Shown in pieces: positions 23,336-30,113 of a stretch of DNA of 32,680 nt. Numbering within the stretch: position 1 is the first letter of the stretch; the number at the start of each line of letters is the position of its first letter. The stretch covers positions 1-32,680 of the forward strand of contig NZ_JAGIQL010000072.1 of NCBI RefSeq assembly GCF_017813245.1, in the 5' to 3' direction. Source of the stretch: Streptomyces montanisoli. Its GTDB lineage: Bacteria > Actinomycetota > Actinomycetes > Streptomycetales > Streptomycetaceae. A model generated the notes under the pieces. That model did no database searches, was not told the DNA's origin, and saw nothing but the letters and a program-made list of their open reading frames with translations. The translations under genes were made by a program, and so were the position numbers.

Positions 23336-23782
23336 TCAGGCGGAGACGACCTCGACACCGAGCTTCGCGGAGACCTCGGGGTGCAGACGCACCGAGATCT
23401 GGTGCCCGCCCAGCGTCTTGATGGGCGCGCCGAGCTCGATACGGCGCTTGTCGACCTCAGGACCGCCGGCCGACTTGATCGCCGAGGCGAGGTCGGCCGG
23501 GGTGACGGAGCCGAACAGGCGGCCCGCGTCGCCGGAGCGCACGGCCAGGCGCACGTTCACGCCTTCGAGGCGGGCCTTGATCTCGTTGGCCTGCTCGATG
23601 GTGGCGATCTCGTGGATCTTGCGGGCGCGGCGGATCTGCGCCACGTCCTTCTCGCCGCCCTTGGTCCAGCGGATCGCGAACCCACGGGGGACGAGGTAGT
23701 TGCGGGCGTAGCCGTCCTTGACATCGACGACGTCGCCCGCAGCGCCGAGGCCACTGACCTCGTTGGTGAGGATGATCTTCAT
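23336..23782 (-). CDS. rplI: 50S ribosomal protein bL9
   Basis: Large-subunit protein that binds 23S rRNA near the L1 stalk. It is 148 aa, the normal size. It opens MKIILTNEVSGLGAAGDVVD with the bL9 signature VKDGYARNYLVPRG; a long central helix links the two RNA-binding domains. ATG 23782 has AGGGAGGGTGA upstream. It is the last gene of rpsF-ssb-rpsR-rplI, 17 bp after rpsR, followed by a shared terminator and parS 4. Confidence 0.98.
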   Translation of the reverse strand: MKIILTNEVSGLGAAGDVVDVKDGYARNYLVPRGFAIRWTKGGEKDVAQIRRARKIHEIATIEQANEIKARLEGVNVRLAVRSGDAGRLFGSVTPADLASAIKSAGGPEVDKRRIELGAPIKTLGGHQISVRLHPEVSAKLGVEVVSA

Positions 23783-23799
23783 GATGCGGTCACCCTCCC

Positions 23800-24036
23800 T
23801 TAGCGCGCGGTGGACGTGTAGGGCAGCAGCGCCATCTCACGGCTGTTCTTCACGGCCGTGGCGACATCGCGCTGGTGCTGGGTGCAGTTACCGGTGACCC
23901 TGCGGGCACGGATCTTGCCGCGGTCGGAAATGAACTTCCGCAGCATGTTCGTGTCCTTGTAGTCCACGTACTGGGTCTTGTCCTTGCAGAATGCGCAGAC
24001 CTTCTTCTTAGGCTTGCGCACAGGCGGCTTCGCCAT
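23800..24036 (-). CDS. rpsR: 30S ribosomal protein bS18, Cys-containing form
   Basis: Small-subunit protein that pairs with bS6. It is 78 aa. CAFC near residues 14-17 and a later Cys in GNCTQHQRDVATAVKNSR mark the zinc-binding (C+) form; Streptomyces often keeps a separate Cys-free paralogue under Zur control. The conserved ending REMALLPYT is present. ATG 24036 is preceded by AGGAG. It is third in its operon, 76 bp after ssb. Confidence 0.97.
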   Translation of the reverse strand: MAKPPVRKPKKKVCAFCKDKTQYVDYKDTNMLRKFISDRGKIRARRVTGNCTQHQRDVATAVKNSREMALLPYTSTAR

Positions 24037-24112
24037 GGTGTTTCTCCTGTGTGATCAAGAAGTGTGGGTGCGAACCCGCTCTTCCGGAAGGTCCCTCGAC
24101 GAGGGAGCCGTC

Positions 24113-24694
24113 CTAGAAGGGGGGCTCGTCCGAGTAGCCGCCACCCGAGCCGCCGGAGCTGCCGCCCCAGCCACCCCCGCCGCCCTGCGGCGCCTGCTGG
24201 CCACCGGAGGGGGCGCTGGTCGCCCAGGGGTCGTCGGCCGGAGCACCGCCGCCGGAGCCGCCGCCCCAGCCGCCGCCTCCGCCGCCGCCCTGCTGGCCGC
24301 CACCGCCGTAGCCGCCCTGGCCGCCACGGCCCGTGGTCTTGGTGACCTTGGCAGTGGCGTTCTTCAGGCTGGGACCGACCTCGTCGACGTCCAGCTCGTA
24401 GACCGTCCGCTTGACGCCCTCACGGTCCTCGTAGGACCGCTGCTTGAGCCGGCCCTGGACGACGACGCGCATGCCGCGCTGCAGCGACTCGGCGACGTTC
24501 TCCGCAGCCTGGCGCCACACCGAGCAGGTCAGGAACAGGCTCTCGCCGTCCTTCCACTCGTTGGTCTGGCGGTCGAACATGCGGGGGGTCGACGCGACGC
24601 GGAACTTCGCGACCGCGGCCCCCGACGGCGTGAAGCGCAGCTCGGGGTCGTCGACAAGGTTGCCGACTACCGTGATGACGGTCTCGCCTGCCAT
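24113..24694 (-). CDS. ssb: Single-stranded DNA-binding protein
   Basis: Tetrameric ssDNA-binding protein for replication and repair. It is 193 aa. The OB fold is about residues 1-110 (VITVVGNLVDDPELRFTPSG, FLTCSVWRQAAENVAESL, VVVQGRLKQRSYEDREG), followed by a long Gly/Gln-rich disordered linker and the acidic protein-interaction tip DEPPF. ATG 24694 follows AGAGG. It lies between rpsF and rpsR in the usual actinobacterial order. The linker's Gly runs make the DNA repetitive but in frame. Confidence 0.97.
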   Translation of the reverse strand: MAGETVITVVGNLVDDPELRFTPSGAAVAKFRVASTPRMFDRQTNEWKDGESLFLTCSVWRQAAENVAESLQRGMRVVVQGRLKQRSYEDREGVKRTVYELDVDEVGPSLKNATAKVTKTTGRGGQGGYGGGGQQGGGGGGGWGGGSGGGAPADDPWATSAPSGGQQAPQGGGGGWGGSSGGSGGGYSDEPPF

Positions 24695-24783
24695 GGATGG
24701 AACCTCTCGGCGGGGATTGCGCGGGAATGCTTGGCTGTGCTGCTACTCGTTACTCGATGCCGAACTCGCTGCCGAGCCTCGGC

Positions 24784-25074
24784 TCAGTGCGTCTCGGGAC
24801 GCAGCACCTTGGTCCGGAGGACCGACTCGTTCAGCTTCATCTGCCGGTCGAGCTCCTTGACGACCGCAGGCTCGGCCTGGAGGTCGATGACCGAGTAGAT
24901 GCCCTCGGGCTTCTTGTTGATCTCGTAGGAGAGACGACGACGGCCCCAGGTGTCGACCTTCTCGACCTTTCCGTCGGCCTCACGGACGACGGAAAGGAAG
25001 CTCTCGATCAGCGGGGAGACAGAACGCTCCTCGAGATCGGGGTCGAGGATGACCATCACCTCGTAGTGACGCAT
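24784..25074 (-). CDS. rpsF: 30S ribosomal protein bS6
   Basis: Small-subunit protein that dimerises with bS18. It is 96 aa, the family length. It opens MRHYEVMVILDPDLEER and contains WGRRRLSYEINKKPEGIYSV. ATG 25074 is fixed by the strong AAAGGAGGTGG ribosome site upstream; a longer open frame upstream is not coding. It is first gene of the operon with ssb, rpsR and rplI. The operon promoter probably lies near 25223-25253. Confidence 0.98.
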   Translation of the reverse strand: MRHYEVMVILDPDLEERSVSPLIESFLSVVREADGKVEKVDTWGRRRLSYEINKKPEGIYSVIDLQAEPAVVKELDRQMKLNESVLRTKVLRPETH

Positions 25075-25222
25075 GTGGAACCCACCTCCTTTGGACTCGG
25101 CGGCCACGGTCGTTCCGTGGCAGGAGGGTCGTGATGCGTGAGCAACGGTATCGGCCGCCTCTGACAATCGGGCCGGCGAACCGGCTCGGGCAGACCTGGG
25201 CAGACACCGCCGCAGACCGTAC

Positions 25223-25277
25223 AGGCTACCCGGACATGCACGTCCGGTTGAAATCCGCCCGCACCCGGGCACAATCT
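25223..25277. promoter_or_regulatory. Candidate divergent promoters for rpsF (-) and the small membrane protein (+)
   Basis: TTGAAA at 25248-25253 is a plausible -35 on the plus strand, with CAATCT at 25272-25277, 18 bp away. Read on the minus strand the same bases give TTTCAA/TTCAAC, with TAGCCT (25228-25223) 18-19 bp away. A 9-bp-arm imperfect inverted repeat, CCGGAC...GTCCGG (25230-25247), covers the minus-strand spacer and could be an operator. Confidence 0.4.
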
Positions 25278-25335
25278 GGGTACATCGGGTACGCGCGGCG
25301 CTACGACGCGCCGCCGGTCAGCCAGGAGGTGCCTC

Positions 25336-25644
25336 ATGGCACAGGCAATGCATCCGAAGACGTCAGGCGGCTCCCTCTTCGCCTCCGACGGGAAGCCCCA
25401 CCCGCTGCAGGACACCCTCATGGCCGCGACGCTCGTCCTCGGGCTGCTGGCCTTCGTGACCGCCTGGTTCCACAGCCTGTCGCTGCTGACCTCGTGGGTC
25501 GGCCTCGTGGGCATCGTCGTCGGCGCGTACACGCAGTACGTCTCCGTGACCACACGCGAGCGTTTCCTGACCATCCTCGGCCTCGGAGCCGCCGCGATCG
25601 GCTTCTTCCTCGGCATGGCACACGGCGGCCTCTTCGTCGCCTGA
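25336..25644 (+). CDS. Small three-helix integral membrane protein
   Basis: A 102-aa protein with a polar N-terminus (MAQAMHPKTSGGSLFASDGK) and three hydrophobic segments, about residues 27-50, 50-70 and 77-102. I do not recognise a family with a known function. ATG 25336 has a good ribosome site (AGGAGGTG). It is monocistronic: a long hairpin follows 24 bp after its stop, and it is divergent from rpsF. Confidence 0.88.
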   Translation: MAQAMHPKTSGGSLFASDGKPHPLQDTLMAATLVLGLLAFVTAWFHSLSLLTSWVGLVGIVVGAYTQYVSVTTRERFLTILGLGAAAIGFFLGMAHGGLFVA

Positions 25645-25668
25645 GCGCGGCCGGCCGTCACAGCCGCC

Positions 25669-25720
25669 GTCGGCCACCGCGCGCCGTGCCGGCAACCAGC
25701 ACGCACGCGCGGTGGCCGAC
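25669..25720 (+). terminator. Long hairpin terminator after the small membrane protein gene
   Basis: Perfect 15-bp stem GTCGGCCACCGCGCG / CGCGCGGTGGCCGAC with a 22-nt loop. Confidence 0.75.
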
Positions 25721-25818
25721 ACGGCCAGGCCGACGCTCCCGGGGCGCAGTAGGCTTCGGCGCGTGACCCGGAGCCCCACGTACCCACTGGGGACACACCC
25801 GCCGAGGAGCGCCCCCGC

Positions 25819-26955
25819 ATGAGCCTGCCCCAGAGCAAGAGCCTGGTCCTCAGGACCATCAGCCGTGAGCAGCATCTGGCGTACATCCAGAGCCTGCCCT
25901 CCGCCAGCCACTGCCAGGTGCCGGCATGGTCCGACGTGAAGACGGAGTGGCGCTCGGAGAACCTCGGCTGGTTCGACGCGACCGGCCGGCTGGTCGGCGC
26001 GGGGCTCGTGCTGTACCGGCAGCTGCCCAAGATCAAGCGCTACCTCGCGTACCTGCCGGAGGGCCCGGTCATCAACTGGCACGCGCCCAATCTGGACGAG
26101 TGGCTGCAGCCGATGCTCGCGCACCTCAAGCAGCAGGGCGCCTTCTCGGTGAAGATGGGGCCGCCGGTTGTGATCCGCCGCTGGGACGCGGCCGCCATCA
26201 AGTCCGGCATCCAGGACCCGGACGTGAAGCGGCTGCGCGACGTGGAGGCCACCCACATCGAGCCGCGCGCGTTCGAGGTGTCCGACCGGCTGCGGAAGAT
26301 GGGCTGGCAGCAGGGCGAGGACGGCGGCGCCGGCTTCGGCGACGTGCAGCCGCGCTACGTCTTCCAGGTGCCGCTGGCGAACCGGTCGCTCGACGAGGTG
26401 CTCAAGGGCTTCAACCAGCTGTGGCGCCGCAACATCAAGAAGGCCGAGAAGGCGGGCGTCGAGGTCGTCCAGGGCGGCTACAACGACCTCGCCGAGTGGC
26501 AGCGCCTGTACGAGATCACCGCGGAGCGCGACCACTTCAGGCCGCGGCCCCAGTCGTACTTCGAGCGCATGTGGACGGTCCTGAACACCGAGGACCCGAA
26601 CCGCATGCGGCTCTACTTCGCGCGCCACGAGGGCGAGAACGTCGCCGCGGCGACGATGCTGATCGTCGGCGGCCACGTCTGGTACTCGTACGGTGCCTCC
26701 GCGAACCACAAGCGCGAGGTGCGGCCGTCGAACGCCATGCAGTGGCGCATGCTGCGTGACGCGTACGCGATGGGCGCGACGGTCTACGACCTGCGCGGCA
26801 TCTCCGACTCCCTGGACGAGACCGACCACCTCTTCGGGCTGATCCAGTTCAAGGTGGGCACCGGCGGCGAGGCCGTCGAGTACATCGGCGAGTGGGACTT
26901 CCCGCTGAACAAGCTCCTCCACAAGGCGCTGGACATGTATATGTCGCGGCGCTGA
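25819..26955 (+). CDS. femX: FemX-type lipid II:glycine glycyltransferase (FemAB family)
   Basis: FemABX aminoacyltransferase of 378 aa, two fused GNAT-like domains. It would transfer glycine from glycyl-tRNA to the Lys/LL-diaminopimelate side chain of lipid II to start the interpeptide bridge, on the cytoplasmic face of the membrane. Family blocks include HCQVPAWSDVKTEWRSENLG (about residues 32-51), AYLPEGPVINW, FNQLWRRNIKKAEKAGVEV, and VWYSYGASANHKREVRPSNA ending in YDLRGISDSLDETDH. The helical-arm insertion of staphylococcal FemA is not obvious. GGAG precedes ATG 25819; a possible -10 TAGGCT lies at 25750-25755. It is followed after 79 bp by an alanine-racemase-like gene in the same direction, so the pair is probably one transcript. 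Streptomyces genomes carry a FemX next to the rpsF operon; assignment rests on this and on sequence. Confidence 0.9.
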   Translation: MSLPQSKSLVLRTISREQHLAYIQSLPSASHCQVPAWSDVKTEWRSENLGWFDATGRLVGAGLVLYRQLPKIKRYLAYLPEGPVINWHAPNLDEWLQPMLAHLKQQGAFSVKMGPPVVIRRWDAAAIKSGIQDPDVKRLRDVEATHIEPRAFEVSDRLRKMGWQQGEDGGAGFGDVQPRYVFQVPLANRSLDEVLKGFNQLWRRNIKKAEKAGVEVVQGGYNDLAEWQRLYEITAERDHFRPRPQSYFERMWTVLNTEDPNRMRLYFARHEGENVAAATMLIVGGHVWYSYGASANHKREVRPSNAMQWRMLRDAYAMGATVYDLRGISDSLDETDHLFGLIQFKVGTGGEAVEYIGEWDFPLNKLLHKALDMYMSRR

Positions 26956-27034
26956 CCGCCCATACGCTCCCCCCCGAGAACGTTCGAGAAACAGCTGACG
27001 GCTACGGCAGCCGAGAGAAAGGTCCAGGACCGGC

Positions 27035-28066
27035 ATGGCGCTCTCCCTCTACGTCGACACCGCGCGCTGGCGGGCGCACCAGAAGTCGGTCATCGATCAG
27101 TTCCCCGGCATCGTGCCCGTCTGCAAGGGCAACGGGTACGGCTTCGGGCACGGGCGGCTCGCGGAGGAGACGACCCGTTTCGGGTCCGACATGCTCGCCG
27201 TCGGCACGATCTACGAGGCCGCGAGCATCAAGGACTGGTTCAGCGGCGACCTGCTGGTCCTGACCCCGTTCAGGCGGGGCGAGGAGCCGGTGCCGCTGCC
27301 CGACCGGGTGGTCCGCTCCGTCTCGTCCATCGACGGCGTGTACGCGCTGGTGGGCGCGCGCGTGGTCATCGAGTGCATGAGCTCCATGAAGCGCCACGGC
27401 GTCAGGGAGGACGAGCTCGGGCAGCTGCACGCGGCCATCGAGGACGTGCGTCTCGAGGGTTTCGCGCTGCACCTGCCGCTCGACCGCACGGACGGCTCTG
27501 ACGCGGTCGAGGAGGTCATCGCGTGGATGGACAGGCTGCGCGCGGCCCGGCTGCCGCTGCACACGATGTTCGTGAGCCACCTGAAGGCCGACGAGCTGGC
27601 CAGGCTCCAGCAGCAGTTCCCGCAGACCCGCTTCCGCGCGCGCATCGGCACCAAGCTGTGGCTCGGCGACCATGACGCGACGGAGTACCGGGGCGCGGTC
27701 CTCGACGTCACCCGGGTCGTCAAGGGCGACCGGTTCGGCTACCGCCAGCAGAGGACGGCGGCCGACGGCTGGCTCGTGGTCGTCGCCGGGGGCACGTCCC
27801 ACGGCGTGGGGCTCGAGGCGCCGAAGGCGGTGCACAGCATGACGTCGCGGGCGAAGGGCGTGGCACGCGCGGGGCTCGCCACGGTCAACCGGAACCTGTC
27901 GCCGTTCGTCTGGGCCGGCAAGCAGCGCTGGTTCGCGGAGCCGCCGCACATGCAGGTGTCGATCCTGTTCGTGCCGTCGGACGCGGAGGAGCCGAAGATC
28001 GGTGACGAGCTGGTGGCGATCCTGCGCCACACGACGACGCAGTTCGACCGGCTCGTCGACCGCTGA
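27035..28066 (+). CDS. Alanine-racemase-fold PLP protein, diverged active-site region
   Basis: Fold-type III PLP protein of 343 aa with the alanine racemase layout. The PLP lysine lies in VPVCKGNGYGFGHG (near residue 31), where typical Alr has VKADAYGHG. A TGMxRxG-like site is altered to SSMKRHGV. The partner-subunit Tyr region reads VKGDRFGYRQQ, so the Tyr is kept. The next block, which in Alr is GYxDGxxR, reads GGTSHGVG, losing that Tyr and Asp; the C-terminal CMDQ-like block reads HMQVS. Comparison was by eye. It is unlikely to be the housekeeping alanine racemase, but may supply or bind an amino acid for wall synthesis with FemX, 79 bp upstream. GGTCCAGGA precedes ATG 27035. Confidence 0.85.
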   Translation: MALSLYVDTARWRAHQKSVIDQFPGIVPVCKGNGYGFGHGRLAEETTRFGSDMLAVGTIYEAASIKDWFSGDLLVLTPFRRGEEPVPLPDRVVRSVSSIDGVYALVGARVVIECMSSMKRHGVREDELGQLHAAIEDVRLEGFALHLPLDRTDGSDAVEEVIAWMDRLRAARLPLHTMFVSHLKADELARLQQQFPQTRFRARIGTKLWLGDHDATEYRGAVLDVTRVVKGDRFGYRQQRTAADGWLVVVAGGTSHGVGLEAPKAVHSMTSRAKGVARAGLATVNRNLSPFVWAGKQRWFAEPPHMQVSILFVPSDAEEPKIGDELVAILRHTTTQFDRLVDR

Positions 28067-28074
28067 GCGAGCGG

Positions 28075-28120
28075 CGCGCCGCGCGGGCTTGAGCGCCCTG
28101 CGCGCCGCGCGGCTTGAGCG
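28075..28120. repeat. Near-identical 21/20-bp direct repeat in the 28067-28417 gap
   Basis: CGCGCCGCGCGGGCTTGAGCG (28075-28095, 21 bp) recurs at 28101-28120 with one G missing, a 26-bp period. The 351-bp gap lies between convergent genes, contains further GGCGCGCCG-type short palindromes, and shows no gene. Confidence 0.6.
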
Positions 28121-28406
28121 TGGGAGGCGCCGCCGCCGGGCGCGGCGCGCCGAAAGGGCCGCACGAGCCGGAGCAGCGTGCCCCGGCCCCCCCCACGCCT
28201 CGCGGGTGCGCACAGCCGACGATCACGGCCGACGGGCTCTGACGCCGGAGCCTGGGCACAGTGACCTGGGCGCCAGGCGCTCGCCGTGCGGGGCACGGGC
28301 CAGAGGGCGGCCGGGGCCACAGGAGCCGGAGCGGCACGCCGGGGTCTGAGAGACGGATCCCGGCGCCACCCGCTGTGCTCGTCACCGCCCGGCGTGCGGG
28401 CCCGGG

Positions 28407-28432
28407 CGGCACGGGGGCTACCCCCCGTGCCG
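28407..28432 (-). terminator. Hairpin with the GT87 stop codon in its loop
   Basis: An 11-bp perfect stem (CGGCACGGGGG / CCCCCGTGCCG) closes a 4-nt loop (28418-28421) that contains the TAG stop of the GT87-type gene (28418-28420). It could act as a terminator for both converging genes. Confidence 0.6.
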
Positions 28433-29998
28433 GCCCTTCCCCGGTGCCGGCGGCGGCCAGTGGCCGGTGTCCCACTCGTCGCGGCCCCACTCGACCCGCC
28501 GTCCGGGGCCCTCGTCCCCCTCCTCGTCGCCGGCGAGGCGTGCGCGCGCCGCCTCGCCCAGGACGAAGACGTCGGGCGCCCGGTCGAGCACGCCGCCCGA
28601 CGGGTCGTCCTCGCCGTCGGCGCGCACCGGGTCGCGCTCGGGCATCAGCGCGTCCCGCACGACCATCGCGCACAGGAACAGCGTGCCGGCCAGGTGCAGC
28701 GCGATCGCGATCTGGTACCCCTGCGCCGGCAGCCCCTTGTGCGCGTCGCCGCTGGTCGTGTAGGCGAGGTACATCCAGATGCCGAGGAAGTACATGACCT
28801 CGCACGCCTGCCACACCAGGAAGTCGCGCCAGCGCGGCCGCGCGAGCGCCGCGAGCGGCACGAGCCAGAGCACGTACTGCGGCGAGTACACCTTGTTGGT
28901 CAGGATGAACGCGGCGACGACGAGGAAGGCGAGCTGCGCGAACCGCGGCCTGCGCGGCGCCATCAGCGCCAGCGCGCCGATGCCCGCGCAGGCGAGCACC
29001 ATCAGCAGGATCGAGTACGTGTTGACCGGCCCGACGTCGTTCGTGAACGCGCCGGTGTGCTGGTTGATGATCAGCCAGAACGACCCGAAGTCCACCGGCC
29101 GCGACTGGCTGAACGTGTAGAACTTCTTCCACCCCTCGGGGGCCAGCAGCATCACCGGCACGTTCACCACGAGCCAGGCGCAGGCGGCGCCCAGCAGCGC
29201 CGTCCCGTACGCCCGCCACTTGCCGGCCCGCCAGCACAGCACGAGCAGCGGTCCGAGGAGCAGCACCGGATACAGCTTCGCGGCCGTGGCCAGCCCGATG
29301 AGGACGCCGAACGCGACCGTCCTGCCCCTCGTCCACATGAGCATCGCCGCCGCCGTCAGGGCGACGGCGAACAGGTCCCAGTTGATCGTGGCGGTCAGCG
29401 CGAACGCGGGCGCGAGCGCCACCAGCAGGGCGTCCCAGGGGCGGCGCCTGTGGATGCGGGCCGTGCACACGGCGATGATCGCGGCGCAGACGAGGAGCAT
29501 CGCCGCGTTCGCCATCCAGTAGGCCTGCTCGCGGCCCATCAGGTCGGCGTCACTCGACGTGAACAGCGAGGTGATCCAGGAGGCGACCTCCATGAACAGG
29601 CCTGTGAGCACGGGGTACTCCAGGTAGTCCATGTCGCCGTTCAGGCGGTCGAAGTACGGCACGAGGCCGTCGGAGAAGCCGCGCGCCTGGAAGAGGTGCG
29701 GGACGTCCGAGTAGCAGGCGTGCGTGTACTGGGAGCTGGCGCCGCGGAACCACGCCCAGTCGTAGCAGGGCAGCTTCTGGACCATGCCGAGCGCGAACAT
29801 GCCGATCGCGACGAGCGCGACGACGCGTACGGGGGTGAGCCAGCTCGCTCTGGCGTACGCCCAGCGCCCGAAGGGGCCGCCGATCAGCTCGCTGCCGGCC
29901 GCGGCGATCCGGTCGCGGCGCGTGGGCGCGACGTCGTCCGCCTCCTGGGGCGCGACGGACGTACCGGCGGGTGCGGAGGTGTCTTCTGCGCTGGGCAT
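28418..29998 (-). CDS. GT87-type polyprenol-phosphate-dependent membrane mannosyltransferase
   Basis: A 526-aa polytopic membrane protein resembling GT-C fold, glycosyltransferase family 87 (PimE-like) enzymes. These take mannose from polyprenyl-phosphate-mannose on the outer face. About ten hydrophobic segments follow a short cytosolic N-terminus. An acidic extracytoplasmic segment (CYSDVPHLFQARGFSDGLVP, then DYLEYPVLTG) matches the first-loop Asp/Glu block of such enzymes, and the C-terminal ~70 residues are charged and cytosolic. ATG 29998 is chosen for AGGATG upstream; ATG 30007 is possible. It is read in the same direction as the PBP gene, starting 115 bp after it ends. The acceptor is unknown: lipid, protein or wall glycopolymer. 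Confidence 0.86.
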   Translation of the reverse strand: MPSAEDTSAPAGTSVAPQEADDVAPTRRDRIAAAGSELIGGPFGRWAYARASWLTPVRVVALVAIGMFALGMVQKLPCYDWAWFRGASSQYTHACYSDVPHLFQARGFSDGLVPYFDRLNGDMDYLEYPVLTGLFMEVASWITSLFTSSDADLMGREQAYWMANAAMLLVCAAIIAVCTARIHRRRPWDALLVALAPAFALTATINWDLFAVALTAAAMLMWTRGRTVAFGVLIGLATAAKLYPVLLLGPLLVLCWRAGKWRAYGTALLGAACAWLVVNVPVMLLAPEGWKKFYTFSQSRPVDFGSFWLIINQHTGAFTNDVGPVNTYSILLMVLACAGIGALALMAPRRPRFAQLAFLVVAAFILTNKVYSPQYVLWLVPLAALARPRWRDFLVWQACEVMYFLGIWMYLAYTTSGDAHKGLPAQGYQIAIALHLAGTLFLCAMVVRDALMPERDPVRADGEDDPSGGVLDRAPDVFVLGEAARARLAGDEEGDEGPGRRVEWGRDEWDTGHWPPPAPGKGRHGG

Positions 29999-30113
29999 GG
30001 CGCCCATCCTGCCGTACGGCGCCGGCAACGCGACGAGGGCCGCCGCGTCCGGCCCGTACACGAGGGGTACGGGCCCGGCGCGACGGCCCCCCGGGGCGGC
30101 CGTGGTCGCGTGC

